Below, in pieces: positions 37,117 to 45,637 of a stretch of DNA of 64,000 nucleotides. The stretch is from Sphingobacteriaceae bacterium (GTDB lineage Bacteria > Bacteroidota > Bacteroidia > Sphingobacteriales > Sphingobacteriaceae). The stretch lies in the NCBI GenBank assembly GCA_029266635.1, contig JAQSWM010000013.1, positions 1 to 64,000 on the forward strand. The letters are read 5' to 3'. Every line of letters begins with the position of its first letter. Within the stretch, counting starts at the first letter, position 1. A program made the translations under genes and the position numbers. Below the pieces are notes generated by a model. It searched no databases. It saw nothing but the letters and a program-made list of their open reading frames with translations, and was not told the origin of the DNA.

Positions 37117-37698
37117 ATGATAAAGAAACCTTATTTTTCATTCTCTAACATCAGTACCGCTATTCTGATCGCTTTTTCATTGCTGATGGTATTCAGTCCG
37201 GATGCAAAAGCTTTGGTGTTAAGAGGTCTGATGCAAATCGGCTTGTTTCAACCTGACGTGGGCGTTGGAAAGACAAACGCTCAAATCTTGCCCGATTTTA
37301 GCTTCAGGGACAGCACCGGCAAGGCCGTGAGTTTGTCGAGCCTAAGAGGTAAAGTTGTGTTCATCAATTTCTGGGCAACCTGGTGCCCGCCGTGCCGGGC
37401 CGAAATGCCCGCGATCAATGAGTTATACAATGTGATGAAGCATAACGACAAAATCGAATTTTTAATGGTAGATGTAGATAATGATTACACGAAAGCCAGA
37501 AATTATATAAATAAAGAACATCTCAATCTGCCGGTCTTAACACCAGTGGGCGAAATTCCCGAGAGCCTTTTAGGTGGCCCGATACCTACGACGCTTATTT
37601 TGAACACAAAAGGCGAGCTGGTATTTAAGCATGAAGGCGCATCAGATTTCTCCGGAAAAAAGGTGCATGATTACTTGACTGCCCTAAGCCGGGAATAG
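37117..37698 (+). CDS. TlpA family thiol-disulfide oxidoreductase
   Basis: The 193-residue protein has an N-terminal membrane anchor or signal (residues 10-30) and a thioredoxin fold with the active site WATWCPPCRAEMP (Cys90 and Cys93). The GPIPTTLILNTKGELVFKHEG segment contains the cis-Pro. TlpA/ResA-type proteins reduce disulfides in the periplasm, often for cytochrome c or copper-centre assembly. Its place between the multicopper oxidase and the cytochrome-containing nitrite reductase suits such a role. The gene starts 22 bases after the oxidase stop, so the two are probably cotranscribed. Confidence 0.9.
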   Translation: MIKKPYFSFSNISTAILIAFSLLMVFSPDAKALVLRGLMQIGLFQPDVGVGKTNAQILPDFSFRDSTGKAVSLSSLRGKVVFINFWATWCPPCRAEMPAINELYNVMKHNDKIEFLMVDVDNDYTKARNYINKEHLNLPVLTPVGEIPESLLGGPIPTTLILNTKGELVFKHEGASDFSGKKVHDYLTALSRE

Positions 37699-37783
37699 CT
37701 CTGCGCAATATTATCCCAGATCCAGCTCTTCTACCAGCTGCCAATCCGCCAAACAATCCATCCTGGAAAATCATTTATTTACA

Positions 37784-37795
37784 TGACGTACGTCA
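37784..37795. promoter_or_regulatory. FNR/DNR-like palindrome upstream of nirK
   Basis: TGACGTACGTCA is a perfect 12-base palindrome and fits the TGAC-N4-GTCA form of Crp/FNR/DNR boxes. Its centre is about 97 bases before the nirK ATG and about 42 bases before a transcript start predicted from the TTTG at 37823-37826. That spacing fits activator sites at -41.5. Regulator identity is inferred. Confidence 0.55.
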
Positions 37796-37885
37796 CATTT
37801 TAGAGGCGCATATCTGATGAAATTTGTACAAACGCTTAAAGCTGATTAAAACAGTATTTTTAAACGCCCAACACAAATAAAACTT

Positions 37886-39322
37886 ATGCGTATTCTTCAA
37901 ACCAAACTTGTTATCGCACTCCTGCTAAGCACTATCGTTTTCGGCGGCTGTGTAAGAAAATCAAAGAAAGCTAAAGATGATGGCAAAATGACCGGCCAGT
38001 ATGAGGCTGAGCTTACAGATGCCCCATTGGTTCCAGCATCTCCAGGCTATGACTATCCCAAAAAAGTGGTTGTCAGGCTGGAAGTTCTGGAACATGTAAT
38101 GCGCCTCGCCGATGGAGTGGAATACAATTTCTGGACATTCGGTGGCAAGGTGCCGGGAAAATTTATCCGGGTACGCGAAGGTGATGATGTTGAATTTTAC
38201 CTTAGCAATCACCCCAATAATAAACTCCCTCACAATATCGATTTACACGCTGTAACCGGTCCGGGTGGCGGTGCCGAAGGCTCCATGACAGCTCCCGGCC
38301 ATACTTCGCAGTTCTCTTTCAAAGCGCTCAATCCGGGCTTGTTTATTTACCACTGCGCCACTGCGCCGGTTGGCATGCACATCGCAAACGGTATGTACGG
38401 TTTGATTTTCGTTGAACCAAAAGAAGGTTTGCCGAAAGTTGATAAGGAGTTTTACATCATGCAGAGCGAGTTCTATACAAAAGCCAAGTTTGGTACGCCG
38501 GGATTAACCTCGTTCGACATGGGCAAGGCATTTGACGAACAGCCCGACTATGTAGTTTTCAATGGCTCTGTAGGAGCGGCAATGGGCGACAACGCAATGC
38601 AGGTGAAAGTTGGTGAAACTGTTCGCTTGTATGTTGGAAATGCCGGTCCCGGGCTGGTTTCTTCTTTCCACGTAATCGGTGAAATATTTGACAAGGTTCA
38701 TGTAGAAGGCGGGAAGTTGATAAATGAAAATATTGGTACTACATTGATACCTGCCGGTGGAACTGCCATTGTGGAGTTCAAATGCGAAACTCCCGGCGCA
38801 CTCACACTGGTTGACCACTCTATTTTCCGGGCATTTAACAAAGGTGCGCTGGCACAAATTAAGGTAGTGGGCGAAGGCAATCAGGAAGTTTACTCAGGCA
38901 AGCAAAAGGATATGGTTTATCAGCCTGAAGGTTCAGCCATACAGTCTATCACCAAAGCAACTCCTGCCGCAGTCGTTCCAGAGAAGTCTCAGGCAGAGCG
39001 GATGCTGAACGGAAAAATATTATTTGAAGGCAACTGCGCCGCCTGTCACCAGGTTAATGGCGAAGGCCTTCCCGGAGCATTCCCGCCGCTTGCTAATTCA
39101 GACTACCTGATGGCACGTGCCGACAAAGGCGTTGGAATTCCGCTGCATGGCTTAAGTGGTAAAATCAAGGTTAACGGTAAAGAATACGATGGTGTGATGC
39201 CTCAAATGCAGTTGACTGATGATGAAATTGCCAGCATTATGACTTATGTGCGCAATAGCTGGGGCAACAAAGGCGGCTTAGTGAAAGCGTCTGATGTGAA
39301 GTCGGAAAGAGATAAAAAGTAA
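37886..39322 (+). CDS. nirK: Copper nitrite reductase with C-terminal cytochrome c domain
   Basis: This 478-residue lipoprotein (Cys22 at FGGC) should reduce nitrite to nitric oxide. Two cupredoxin domains carry the type 2 copper and catalytic residues ([14 protein letters not shown]) and the type 1 ligands ([18 protein letters not shown], with His156 and Cys157). A later [11 protein letters not shown] supplies the last His. A linker then leads to a cytochrome c domain, with CAACH at 384-388 and an axial Met in GVMPQM, which can pass electrons directly to the type 1 copper. Such three-domain NirK proteins are known in other phyla. The gene overlaps nirV by one base and lies under an FNR/DNR-like site. 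Confidence 0.93.
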   Translation: MRILQTKLVIALLLSTIVFGGCVRKSKKAKDDGKMTGQYEAELTDAPLVPASPGYDYPKKVVVRLEVLEHVMRLADGVEYNFWTFGGKVPGKFIRVREGDDVEFYLSNHPNNKLPHNIDLHAVTGPGGGAEGSMTAPGHTSQFSFKALNPGLFIYHCATAPVGMHIANGMYGLIFVEPKEGLPKVDKEFYIMQSEFYTKAKFGTPGLTSFDMGKAFDEQPDYVVFNGSVGAAMGDNAMQVKVGETVRLYVGNAGPGLVSSFHVIGEIFDKVHVEGGKLINENIGTTLIPAGGTAIVEFKCETPGALTLVDHSIFRAFNKGALAQIKVVGEGNQEVYSGKQKDMVYQPEGSAIQSITKATPAAVVPEKSQAERMLNGKILFEGNCAACHQVNGEGLPGAFPPLANSDYLMARADKGVGIPLHGLSGKIKVNGKEYDGVMPQMQLTDDEIASIMTYVRNSWGNKGGLVKASDVKSERDKK

Positions 39323-40107
39323 TGATGATGAGGTTGTCTGTTGTTTGTTCTGTTCTGCTGTCGTTTGTTATTCTTAATGCCAAGGCAAATTCAAATCCGC
39401 CAGCGAATGGAATGGTGAAAATACCTGCCGGCAAGTACACATCGTTCCTTGCAGATAAAACGGCGAAACAGGTTGCAGTTAAATCTTTTTACCTGGATGT
39501 AAAGGCGGTAACGAATGCTGAGTTCCTGGAGTTCGTAAAGTCAAATCCAAGATGGGCCAGGTCTAAAGTCACCGCTCTTTATGCAGAATCTGGATACCTG
39601 AAGCATTGGGCAAGCGACTTTTCAATCGGCAGCAATTACGAGAAGGTTAAAAACAGCCCGGTAACAAATATCTCCTGGTATGCCGCAACGGCTTACGCCA
39701 AGTGGAAAGGCAAACGCCTGCCAAGCTTGAACGAATGGGAGTACGCTGCAAACGCTCCGCTGGTAAATAGCCAGCGTACCGTGGAGCAAACCATATTGAA
39801 GTGGTACAGCAAGCCTACGCCCATCATCCTGCCACCCACAGGCTCAGCGTCAAAAAACAAGTTCAGTGTTTTTGATATGCACGGGCTGATCTGGGAGTGG
39901 GTGTACGATTTTAATAGCGTAATCATGAACGATGATTCACGCAGCAACTCTGTAAATCAGAGCCTGTTTTGTGCAACGGGAGCTGCATCAACAATAGATA
40001 AAGAGAACTATGCTGCCTTTATGCGTTTCGCGTTTCGCGGTAGCCTTAAGGCAAAGTACACAACCAGTAACTTGGGATTCAGGTGTGCTGCGGATGTTAA
40101 AAATTAG
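39322..40107 (+). CDS. nirV: NirV-like formylglycine-generating-enzyme-fold protein
   Basis: The 261-residue protein has a signal peptide and a SUMF1/FGE fold with MVKIPAGKYTSF at the start, NSPVTNISWYAATAYAKW in the middle and the FGE-type ending SNLGFRCAAD. NirV genes often sit next to nirK, where a role in nitrite reductase maturation has been proposed but not proven. The copper-binding Cys pair of true formylglycine-generating enzymes is absent from the segment before the final motif, so it is unlikely to mature the sulfatase at 26676. The start overlaps the nirK stop by one base; ATG triplets at 39322, 39325 and 39328 are all possible starts. Confidence 0.85.
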   Translation: MMMRLSVVCSVLLSFVILNAKANSNPPANGMVKIPAGKYTSFLADKTAKQVAVKSFYLDVKAVTNAEFLEFVKSNPRWARSKVTALYAESGYLKHWASDFSIGSNYEKVKNSPVTNISWYAATAYAKWKGKRLPSLNEWEYAANAPLVNSQRTVEQTILKWYSKPTPIILPPTGSASKNKFSVFDMHGLIWEWVYDFNSVIMNDDSRSNSVNQSLFCATGAASTIDKENYAAFMRFAFRGSLKAKYTTSNLGFRCAADVKN

Positions 40108-40142
40108 GATTTATTCGCGGGATGCGGGATAAAATAAAGATC

Positions 40143-40754
40143 ATGAAGAATATGCGAATTGACCTGGCGATGTTAGCTGCGGTTTTCCTGGCAGTCGGGC
40201 TGTTTACAGGATGCAAGCCTGCTGAAACCAAAAGCGAACAGGCAACTAAGCCCACATTAGCGGTTTCACCTGCCGGTGAGACTATCTATGGTGAAATGGG
40301 CAAATGGGATAACCAGAATGGCGATAGTATTCAGCTTAGCAGCTTAAAGGGGAAAATTCCGGTGCTTTCGATGGTTTTCACCCGATGCACTTTCGCTTGC
40401 CCGCGTATAGTTGGCGATCTAAAAGCAATTGAGCAGAAAATCCCGCGAGACAAAAAAGACAAAGTAGTTTTTGTGCTGATTTCCTTTGATTCAGACCGCG
40501 ACCATACAGCAGAACTTCAGAAATTTGTTCAGCAAAATAAGCTTGGCAAGCAATGGCTAGTGCTCCATGGGGATGAAGAAAGTGTGCGGAACCTTTCCAT
40601 GCTTTTGGATGTGAAATACAAGAAACAGGCAAACGGCGACTTTACCCATTCAAGCAGCATTGCTCTTTTAGACCAAAACGGCGGAATAGTTACCCAAGTC
40701 GAAGGCCTGGGAGCAGATGCAACACCGTTGATTGAGGGGATAAAAGCATTGTAA
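40143..40754 (+). CDS. SCO1/SenC family copper chaperone lipoprotein
   Basis: The protein belongs to the SCO family, which inserts copper into cuproenzymes such as cytochrome oxidase. It is a lipoprotein (FTGC, Cys24 from the chosen start) and has the copper-binding motif RCTFACPR (Cys82 and Cys86) together with a thioredoxin fold ending in THSSSIALLDQNG, where His is the third ligand. The open frame starts at 40122, but the ATG at 40143 gives a proper lipoprotein signal (203 residues). It lies 35 bases after nirV and is probably in the nirK operon, where it could load NirK. A strong terminator follows. Confidence 0.92.
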   Translation: MKNMRIDLAMLAAVFLAVGLFTGCKPAETKSEQATKPTLAVSPAGETIYGEMGKWDNQNGDSIQLSSLKGKIPVLSMVFTRCTFACPRIVGDLKAIEQKIPRDKKDKVVFVLISFDSDRDHTAELQKFVQQNKLGKQWLVLHGDEESVRNLSMLLDVKYKKQANGDFTHSSSIALLDQNGGIVTQVEGLGADATPLIEGIKAL

Positions 40755-40778
40755 ACAGATACATTACTGGAAATAGAT

Positions 40779-40811
40779 GAGGGCCGGCATGTAGTGCCGG
40801 CCCTCTTTTTT
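40779..40811 (+). terminator. Strong intrinsic terminator after the SCO gene
   Basis: GAGGGCCGGCA and TGCCGGCCCTC form a perfect 11-bp stem around TGTAG, followed by TTTTTT. It marks the right end of the nirK-nirV-SCO unit. Confidence 0.95.
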
Positions 40812-40814
40812 ATG

Positions 40815-42059
40815 CTACTTAAATCCAAATATCAACGGAAAGATAAACGTCACAATGATCGTCCAGATCACGTAAACCGGGAGGTAGCGTGTAATTGCCG
40901 CTGCGGCTCCGTTTACATCGCCTTTGCGGGAGATTGCCTTATACAATTGCGCCGTAACCAATAGGAGGTTTATCAGGATAAGCAGGTTACTGCCCAATAC
41001 CGCTGTCCGGTTCGGAGTAATTCCCAGTTCTGAAATCCTGAATAAAATCGCTGATAGCGCAATGCCATTTACCACTATCGTGATGGACGATAACAGGAAC
41101 AAAATCCAGGTCTCGGCCATGCTTTTCTCTGTACGCGATGTCTCGGCAACTGAGAAGAAGATGATCGCCATTACTCCGATAAGCAGCGCATTGAAGATCA
41201 GCAGAAACTCACGGTCGTTGTACGGATCCTTTCCGGAATAAACTATCGCAATTAAATAAATAACCAGCATCGCCGCCACCAGCGGACTGAATATTTTCGC
41301 GATCACCGGGGATACCTTGCCTACCAGTTGCGGGTTGCTGCGGGTGAGGTAAGTGCCCAAGATAGGTGCGGCAGGAGCTCCGAAAGCCACCACGTACTCA
41401 AAATAGAACTTCTCAATCCTGAGCCCAATAAGCTCAAAAAGCCCAAGCGTTACAGCGGTCATAATTCCGCCCGCTATCATGATAAGCGTTGTCATCACCA
41501 CCAGGTCGCCGTTGTATTTCAAAAATCCAAGGCGCTTCTCGTCATCATCGCTCAGCCCGCCCACAAAGGCAATGCCCAGTATCGACCACAAAAACAATAA
41601 CAGGTGAATACAGGATAAAACCAGCGTATCGCTTTTCGGATCATTTGGAAGTGAGTTGATGAAAAGTACGCCGGCAAGTGTGAGTGCAGTAAGCAGTGCT
41701 ATTTTACCGTTCGGGAGTTTGTTCTTCCAGGCGAAAAAGGCAGTGAGCGCTGGAAAAACAATGAACCCAATGTTTCGCGGGTAAAAGAAATCTTCCTGTA
41801 TGGAGAAAAACGCTGGCAGCTTGGCAATCAGGCCGGCCAGCAGGGAGGCGATGACCACAAAGGTCAGGTCGCTGCGGCTGCCCCAGGAAGTACTTTCCTG
41901 TTCAAAGTTCAGGCGTTCGTACCAGAAATCGGCTAAGCCGTTTCCTTTCAGTTCCGGATACAAAGCGTTAAATGCCCGTTTGAATGCCGGTTTATCATTC
42001 CTGTAAAGCTTTTCAAGCTCGGCGGAATTGCTGCTGTTCAGCAAAATCTGCTCTTTCAT
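40815..42059 (-). CDS. DUF4153-type multi-pass membrane protein
   Basis: The 414-residue protein begins with a soluble N-terminal part of about 60 residues and then has roughly eleven membrane helices. The arrangement and the segment AFGAPAAPILGTYLTR resemble DUF4153 proteins, which are widespread in Bacteroidota and of unknown function. It is the last gene of a four-gene minus-strand cluster that starts with a membrane protein and a winged-helix regulator. The family name is by resemblance; no catalytic motif is seen. Confidence 0.75.
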   Translation of the reverse strand: MKEQILLNSSNSAELEKLYRNDKPAFKRAFNALYPELKGNGLADFWYERLNFEQESTSWGSRSDLTFVVIASLLAGLIAKLPAFFSIQEDFFYPRNIGFIVFPALTAFFAWKNKLPNGKIALLTALTLAGVLFINSLPNDPKSDTLVLSCIHLLLFLWSILGIAFVGGLSDDDEKRLGFLKYNGDLVVMTTLIMIAGGIMTAVTLGLFELIGLRIEKFYFEYVVAFGAPAAPILGTYLTRSNPQLVGKVSPVIAKIFSPLVAAMLVIYLIAIVYSGKDPYNDREFLLIFNALLIGVMAIIFFSVAETSRTEKSMAETWILFLLSSITIVVNGIALSAILFRISELGITPNRTAVLGSNLLILINLLLVTAQLYKAISRKGDVNGAAAAITRYLPVYVIWTIIVTFIFPLIFGFK

Positions 42060-42097
42060 CTGCGTCGTTTTTTATGTGATACTTTGATTTGTTGCTG

Positions 42098-42436
42098 TTA
42101 ATCCCACATAGTGCCTACCAAGCCGAAAACAGTGCCAAGCCACAAGCCAACAAGGAAGACGAGCAGGCTGAGAATCACGGCCACAGTTCTATTCAGTCCT
42201 TTATAGGAACTCAGGTAATCCATTAAATAATAAAAAGCACCGCCCATTGCACCGGCAGCCGGAGTAACGATTAGTGGCCTGATCTGCCACAGCTTGCCCC
42301 ATTCTGGGTTAGGATGATCAACGCCGAATACGAAGACTGAGATAAGTGCCAGCCCAATAGCTGCACCAATCAACATTGGTTTTGCAAGTGGAGTCGGTTG
42401 GTTTTCTCTTGCTGTTAAATTGCTTGTGTGTTCCAT
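42098..42436 (-). CDS. Small membrane protein, unrecognised
   Basis: The 112-residue product has three likely membrane helices (about residues 20-40, 55-75 and 83-108) after a polar N-terminus. The Gly- and Ala-rich helices (TPAAGAMGGAFYYLMDYL) may pack tightly. No family can be named with confidence; related Bacteroidota proteins carry vague transporter names that the sequence does not support. It lies 38 bases before the DUF4153 gene and is probably in the same transcript. Confidence 0.7.
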   Translation of the reverse strand: MEHTSNLTARENQPTPLAKPMLIGAAIGLALISVFVFGVDHPNPEWGKLWQIRPLIVTPAAGAMGGAFYYLMDYLSSYKGLNRTVAVILSLLVFLVGLWLGTVFGLVGTMWD

Positions 42437-42527
42437 GATTGTTTGTTTTTACTTTAGGATAATTTATTAACTGTTTGCTTCTTAAAAGAACTTTGATTTT
42501 CAAAGTATATGTTCAAAAAAAATGCTG

Positions 42528-42827
42528 CTATTTTTGAGATTTAATTAAGTTTTCCAGGGCTTTCAAATGATCGTTAAAGGCTTTTTGACCGGCTTTGGTC
42601 ATGAAGTATTTCGTATTCGGCTTCTTTCCCACAAATGATTTGGTAACGCTTACAAATTCTTCCTTCTCCAGTGCTTTCATGTGGCTGGCTAAATTGCCAT
42701 CCGTTACGTCGAGGTATTCCTTCAATGCATTAAAGTCAAGCGCCTCGTTCACCGCCAGTGCCGACATGATGCCCAGCCTGATCCTGCTCTCAAAAGCTTT
42801 ATTTATTCCCTCTATTAATGTTTTCAC
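42528..42827 (-). CDS. Winged-helix transcriptional regulator
   Basis: The 99-residue protein is a winged-helix DNA-binding domain. The recognition region is FNALKEYLDVTDGNLASHMK and the wing contains VSVTKSFVGKKPNTKYFMT, as in small MarR/ArsR-like regulators of Bacteroidota. The open frame extends to 42893, but a GTG at 42827 overlaps the stop of the upstream gene in a GTGA arrangement and begins the conserved KTLIEGINKAFESRIRLGIM, so it is chosen as start. Tight coupling to the upstream membrane protein suggests that the pair senses and controls an envelope function. Confidence 0.85.
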   Translation of the reverse strand: MKTLIEGINKAFESRIRLGIMSALAVNEALDFNALKEYLDVTDGNLASHMKALEKEEFVSVTKSFVGKKPNTKYFMTKAGQKAFNDHLKALENLIKSQK

Positions 42828-43432
42828 CTCTCGTACCTGTAATACACATAAATGCCGTAAATGATATGGGCCACGCCAAAGCCAACAGCCCACAGCAGCA
42901 ATCCATGCTCAATAAAGCATGCGGCAAGCAATCCCAAAGCGATCTCCACCAACCCTAAAACTTTAACAACGGTATATGTGAACTTGCTGGCATCAAATAA
43001 AGCCAGTCCGTAAAAGAGCAATGTGATGGGAGCAATGAGCCCGATCAGATCTTTGGAGATCAGGACGAAGCTTAGTAAAGCACCGGCGATGAGCGGAACT
43101 GCCATGCTGATGGCTAACTGCCTCGAAGTAGCGGTCCAGAGTTTTTCGCCCCGCTTTGTGGCGTTTCCGTATGATAGCGCAACTGCTGTTACCAGTGCAA
43201 CAACGAATACAGCGATAGCTACAAAAGCCACCTTCCAAAAGCCGGGAGACGTGCTGTATACGATCTCATCGGGATTGAAACTGAAAATATACCGTGCGAT
43301 ATAGCTTCCCAAAAGGGCATAGATCCCTACCAGGATGCCCGCCCAACCGGAAAGCGACAGGAATTTGGAAGACCGCTCCATCATGGAACGAATCTCAGCT
43401 ATATCCTTAACATAGTCTTTTTCTTGCTTCAT
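42824..43432 (-). CDS. Membrane protein partnered with the winged-helix regulator
   Basis: The 202-residue product has a short charged N-terminus (MKQEKDYVKDIAEIRSMMER) and about six membrane helices. It is the first gene of the minus-strand cluster and overlaps the regulator gene by four bases. The same pair of membrane protein and small winged-helix regulator recurs in Bacteroidota, as I recall, but no function is established. Helices are rich in Gly and Ala with few charged residues. Confidence 0.75.
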   Translation of the reverse strand: MKQEKDYVKDIAEIRSMMERSSKFLSLSGWAGILVGIYALLGSYIARYIFSFNPDEIVYSTSPGFWKVAFVAIAVFVVALVTAVALSYGNATKRGEKLWTATSRQLAISMAVPLIAGALLSFVLISKDLIGLIAPITLLFYGLALFDASKFTYTVVKVLGLVEIALGLLAACFIEHGLLLWAVGFGVAHIIYGIYVYYRYER

Positions 43433-43566
43433 TGTAAAGTACTTTGAGTTACAAAGTTAATACAAGGTTTTGGATTGCGCAAGAGATTTGAACTTTTTTT
43501 GCAAAAGCGATGAATAGACAGTCAGTCTAATTATCTGCTGAAGAAGCTTACAGGCTGAAGGGGATA

Positions 43567-43986
43567 TTATTGCTCAGAAATTGCTTTTACAAGCTTCAGG
43601 CACTCCGGGAACTTTTCCTGAAAATATGATTCAAACTCCGGAACCGAGTCAAGCTCCACCCGAAGCTCAGTTTGTTGATCTTTAGCTTCCAGAAAATACC
43701 GTTCTCTTCCTCCTCCCCAATCTTTGGGTTCTTCTACACCATTTTTGATTTCTCCCAAGTGCTTAAAGATCATCTGCTCATTAGGGATCTTCTTTTCAAT
43801 CACGCTGTACATTCCTCCCTTTGGAGCCAGGAAATAAATTTTGCTACCTTCCTGCCAATCGCTTTCTGCATAAGAACCTTCCGCAAAAACTGCGGTCCAC
43901 TGCCTGTAAGTAGAATCTTCCCAAAGGGCTTTCCAAACCTTTTCGGCAGGAGCATTGATGCTGATGGAAAAATTAAGTGTTTTCAT
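43567..43986 (-). CDS. SRPBCC domain protein (AHSA1/START-like)
   Basis: The 139-residue protein has the helix-grip fold of the SRPBCC superfamily, with the opening LNFSISINAPAEKVWKALWE and the W-rich segment QWTAVFAEGSYAESDWQEG. Such proteins bind hydrophobic ligands or act in stress responses; the ligand here is unknown. It is soluble and cytoplasmic. It stands alone between the regulator cluster and the rhodanese-like gene. Confidence 0.88.
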   Translation of the reverse strand: MKTLNFSISINAPAEKVWKALWEDSTYRQWTAVFAEGSYAESDWQEGSKIYFLAPKGGMYSVIEKKIPNEQMIFKHLGEIKNGVEEPKDWGGGRERYFLEAKDQQTELRVELDSVPEFESYFQEKFPECLKLVKAISEQ

Positions 43987-44093
43987 AATGGGTTGAGTTA
44001 ATGATATACAAATCTACTCAGGAGCAATTTAGGTTAAGCGGGTGCAGAACGACAATTTCAGGAGGGGATTGCTGCAGGGTAGGAGCTTGATTA

Positions 44094-44534
44094 CTATTTC
44101 GCCACCAGATATCCTTTATCAATCCAGTCTTTTTTGATGTTGTGCGGCAGGTTGAGCAGGTAGTAATTGGTGAACTTCATCTCCTTCAAAACGTCAATGG
44201 CTGGACGCACGTTTGGGCAGTGTTCAAAGGGGCAGCAGCCACAATAGATCACAACCTTCCTGTTCTTGTCCACCGATTTTAATTGAGCCTTAAGCTTCGC
44301 CAAACCTTCGGGACTGTTTCCCATGCCTGCGTCCACGGAGTTCGGAATAGTGGCGCCGGGACCAACGCTGATTACGAGTGGTGCATCATTCTTTTTAGAG
44401 ATCGCTTTCGCGAGCTCGGCAGGTTCGATCAGTTGTTTGGCAGTCCAGTTTACCGGAGTTTGGGCTTGTATATTTATGCACAAAAGCAACATTGTTGCTG
44501 AGAAGGCGAGGGAAAGGACGTGCAGTTTTTTCAT
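44094..44534 (-). CDS. Secreted rhodanese-like protein
   Basis: The 146-residue protein has a signal peptide (ending in IQAQ) and a rhodanese-like fold. The active loop YCGCCPFEHCPNVRPA contains Cys residues in an unusual CxCCPxxxCP pattern, which differs from the simple CxxxxR loop and may bind metal or carry persulfide. The frame also opens two codons earlier (44540). It is exported to the periplasm. It is separated by 12 bases from the upstream acetyltransferase gene and may be cotranscribed with it. Confidence 0.8.
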   Translation of the reverse strand: MKKLHVLSLAFSATMLLLCINIQAQTPVNWTAKQLIEPAELAKAISKKNDAPLVISVGPGATIPNSVDAGMGNSPEGLAKLKAQLKSVDKNRKVVIYCGCCPFEHCPNVRPAIDVLKEMKFTNYYLLNLPHNIKKDWIDKGYLVAK

Positions 44535-44546
44535 GAGCAAAAATAC

Positions 44547-45110
44547 TTATTTCTCTGTTAAGCTTCTGATTACCTTACAAGGATTTCCGGCTGCAAAAAC
44601 ATCGGCAGGGATATCTTTGGTCACCACGCTGCCCGCCCCGATTACGCTGCGGTCGCCAATGGTTACACCCGGACAAATGACAACGCTTCCGCCCACCCAA
44701 ACATCTTCTCCGATAGTAATAGGTTTGCCAAGCTCAAGCCCGGATGCTCTTTCCTTATGATTCAGCGGATGTGTAGCTGTATAAATCTGCACGTTTGGCC
44801 CAAACATCGCCCGGCTGCCGATTGTCACCGATGCTACATCCAACACCACACAATTAAAGTTGAAGAATACTTTCTCGCCGATCTTAATATTCCCGCCGTA
44901 GTCACAGTAAAAAGGCGGCTGAAGCCACAGCCCTTCGCCGGCATTGGGTATAAGCTCCTGTAAGATGCGGGCTCGTTCGTCCGGCTTGTCCTCCCTCGAT
45001 TCATTAAGCTCTTTGATGAGGAGCCGGGCTTTAATCCTTTCGTTGAAAAGCTCCTGGTCGAGCGGATCGTACAGTTCGCCCGCAAGCATCTTTTGTTTTT
45101 CTGTTTTCAT
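44547..45110 (-). CDS. maa: Sugar O-acetyltransferase (maltose/galactoside type)
   Basis: The 187-residue protein has the left-handed beta-helix of hexapeptide acetyltransferases. The N-terminal segment EKQKMLAGELYDPLDQELF is typical of maltose O-acetyltransferase, and the catalytic His lies in TATHPLNHKERASGLELG. Later, GEDVWVGGSVVICPGVTIG and GAGSVVTKDIPADVFAAGNP complete the acetyl-CoA site. The enzyme acetylates sugars, probably as a detoxification step. It is near other small enzymes, without a clear pathway. Confidence 0.9.
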   Translation of the reverse strand: MKTEKQKMLAGELYDPLDQELFNERIKARLLIKELNESREDKPDERARILQELIPNAGEGLWLQPPFYCDYGGNIKIGEKVFFNFNCVVLDVASVTIGSRAMFGPNVQIYTATHPLNHKERASGLELGKPITIGEDVWVGGSVVICPGVTIGDRSVIGAGSVVTKDIPADVFAAGNPCKVIRSLTEK

Positions 45111-45148
45111 AAGTGAAGGAGTGGCGATTGTAGCGTTTTCTTCATTTT

Positions 45149-45589
45149 TTAGTTGGTCAGATCTACGCCCTTGATGGTGACGGTTTGTTCTGTCACGACT
45201 TCAAAACCCATTTTCTCAAAGAACTTTTTTGCTGTTTTACTTACGTTGGATGTCAGTTCAGTTTGGTTTCGGCGTTTAGCCTCCTGCTCAATCCTGGTGT
45301 AAAGTTGCAATGCGATGCCCTGCCGCTGATGGTCTTTGTGTACGTAGAAGAGATCGATATAACTTCCGTTTGCCAGCGTGCAGAAGCCGGTTATCTTTTC
45401 TTCGTTAGTTGCTACCCACACAACCTGTTCCAGAAGGACTTGTTGCCACCGGTCCATGTTCTCAATTCCGGAAGCCCAGACCTCAGTTTGTTCGCTGTTA
45501 TAGTCAGCTGTGCAAACGGTTTTTATAGTTCCGATGAACAGTTGCTGGAGCTCGGGTAAGTCGTGGATGGTGGCTTGTCTGATATTCAA
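45149..45589 (-). CDS. GNAT family N-acetyltransferase
   Basis: The 146-residue protein has the GNAT fold: an N-terminal strand-helix (NIRQATIHDLPELQQLF), the acetyl-CoA motif A in YVHKDHQRQGIALQLYTRIE, where Q-R-Q-G-I-A forms the pyrophosphate loop, and a C-terminal part with FFEKMGFEVV. The substrate is not predictable. It lies 38 bases upstream of the maa gene on the same strand, so it may share a transcript. Confidence 0.9.
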   Translation of the reverse strand: MNIRQATIHDLPELQQLFIGTIKTVCTADYNSEQTEVWASGIENMDRWQQVLLEQVVWVATNEEKITGFCTLANGSYIDLFYVHKDHQRQGIALQLYTRIEQEAKRRNQTELTSNVSKTAKKFFEKMGFEVVTEQTVTIKGVDLTN

Positions 45590-45637
45590 TTATGATATTT
45601 CTAAGTCGATGTTTCCCGCAGAGCTGTTGGCCCTTAA

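Noticed and set aside
39322-40107. Functional sulfatase-maturing FGE
   Set aside because: The copper-binding Cys pair expected before the final conserved motif is absent, and the context beside nirK indicates NirV.
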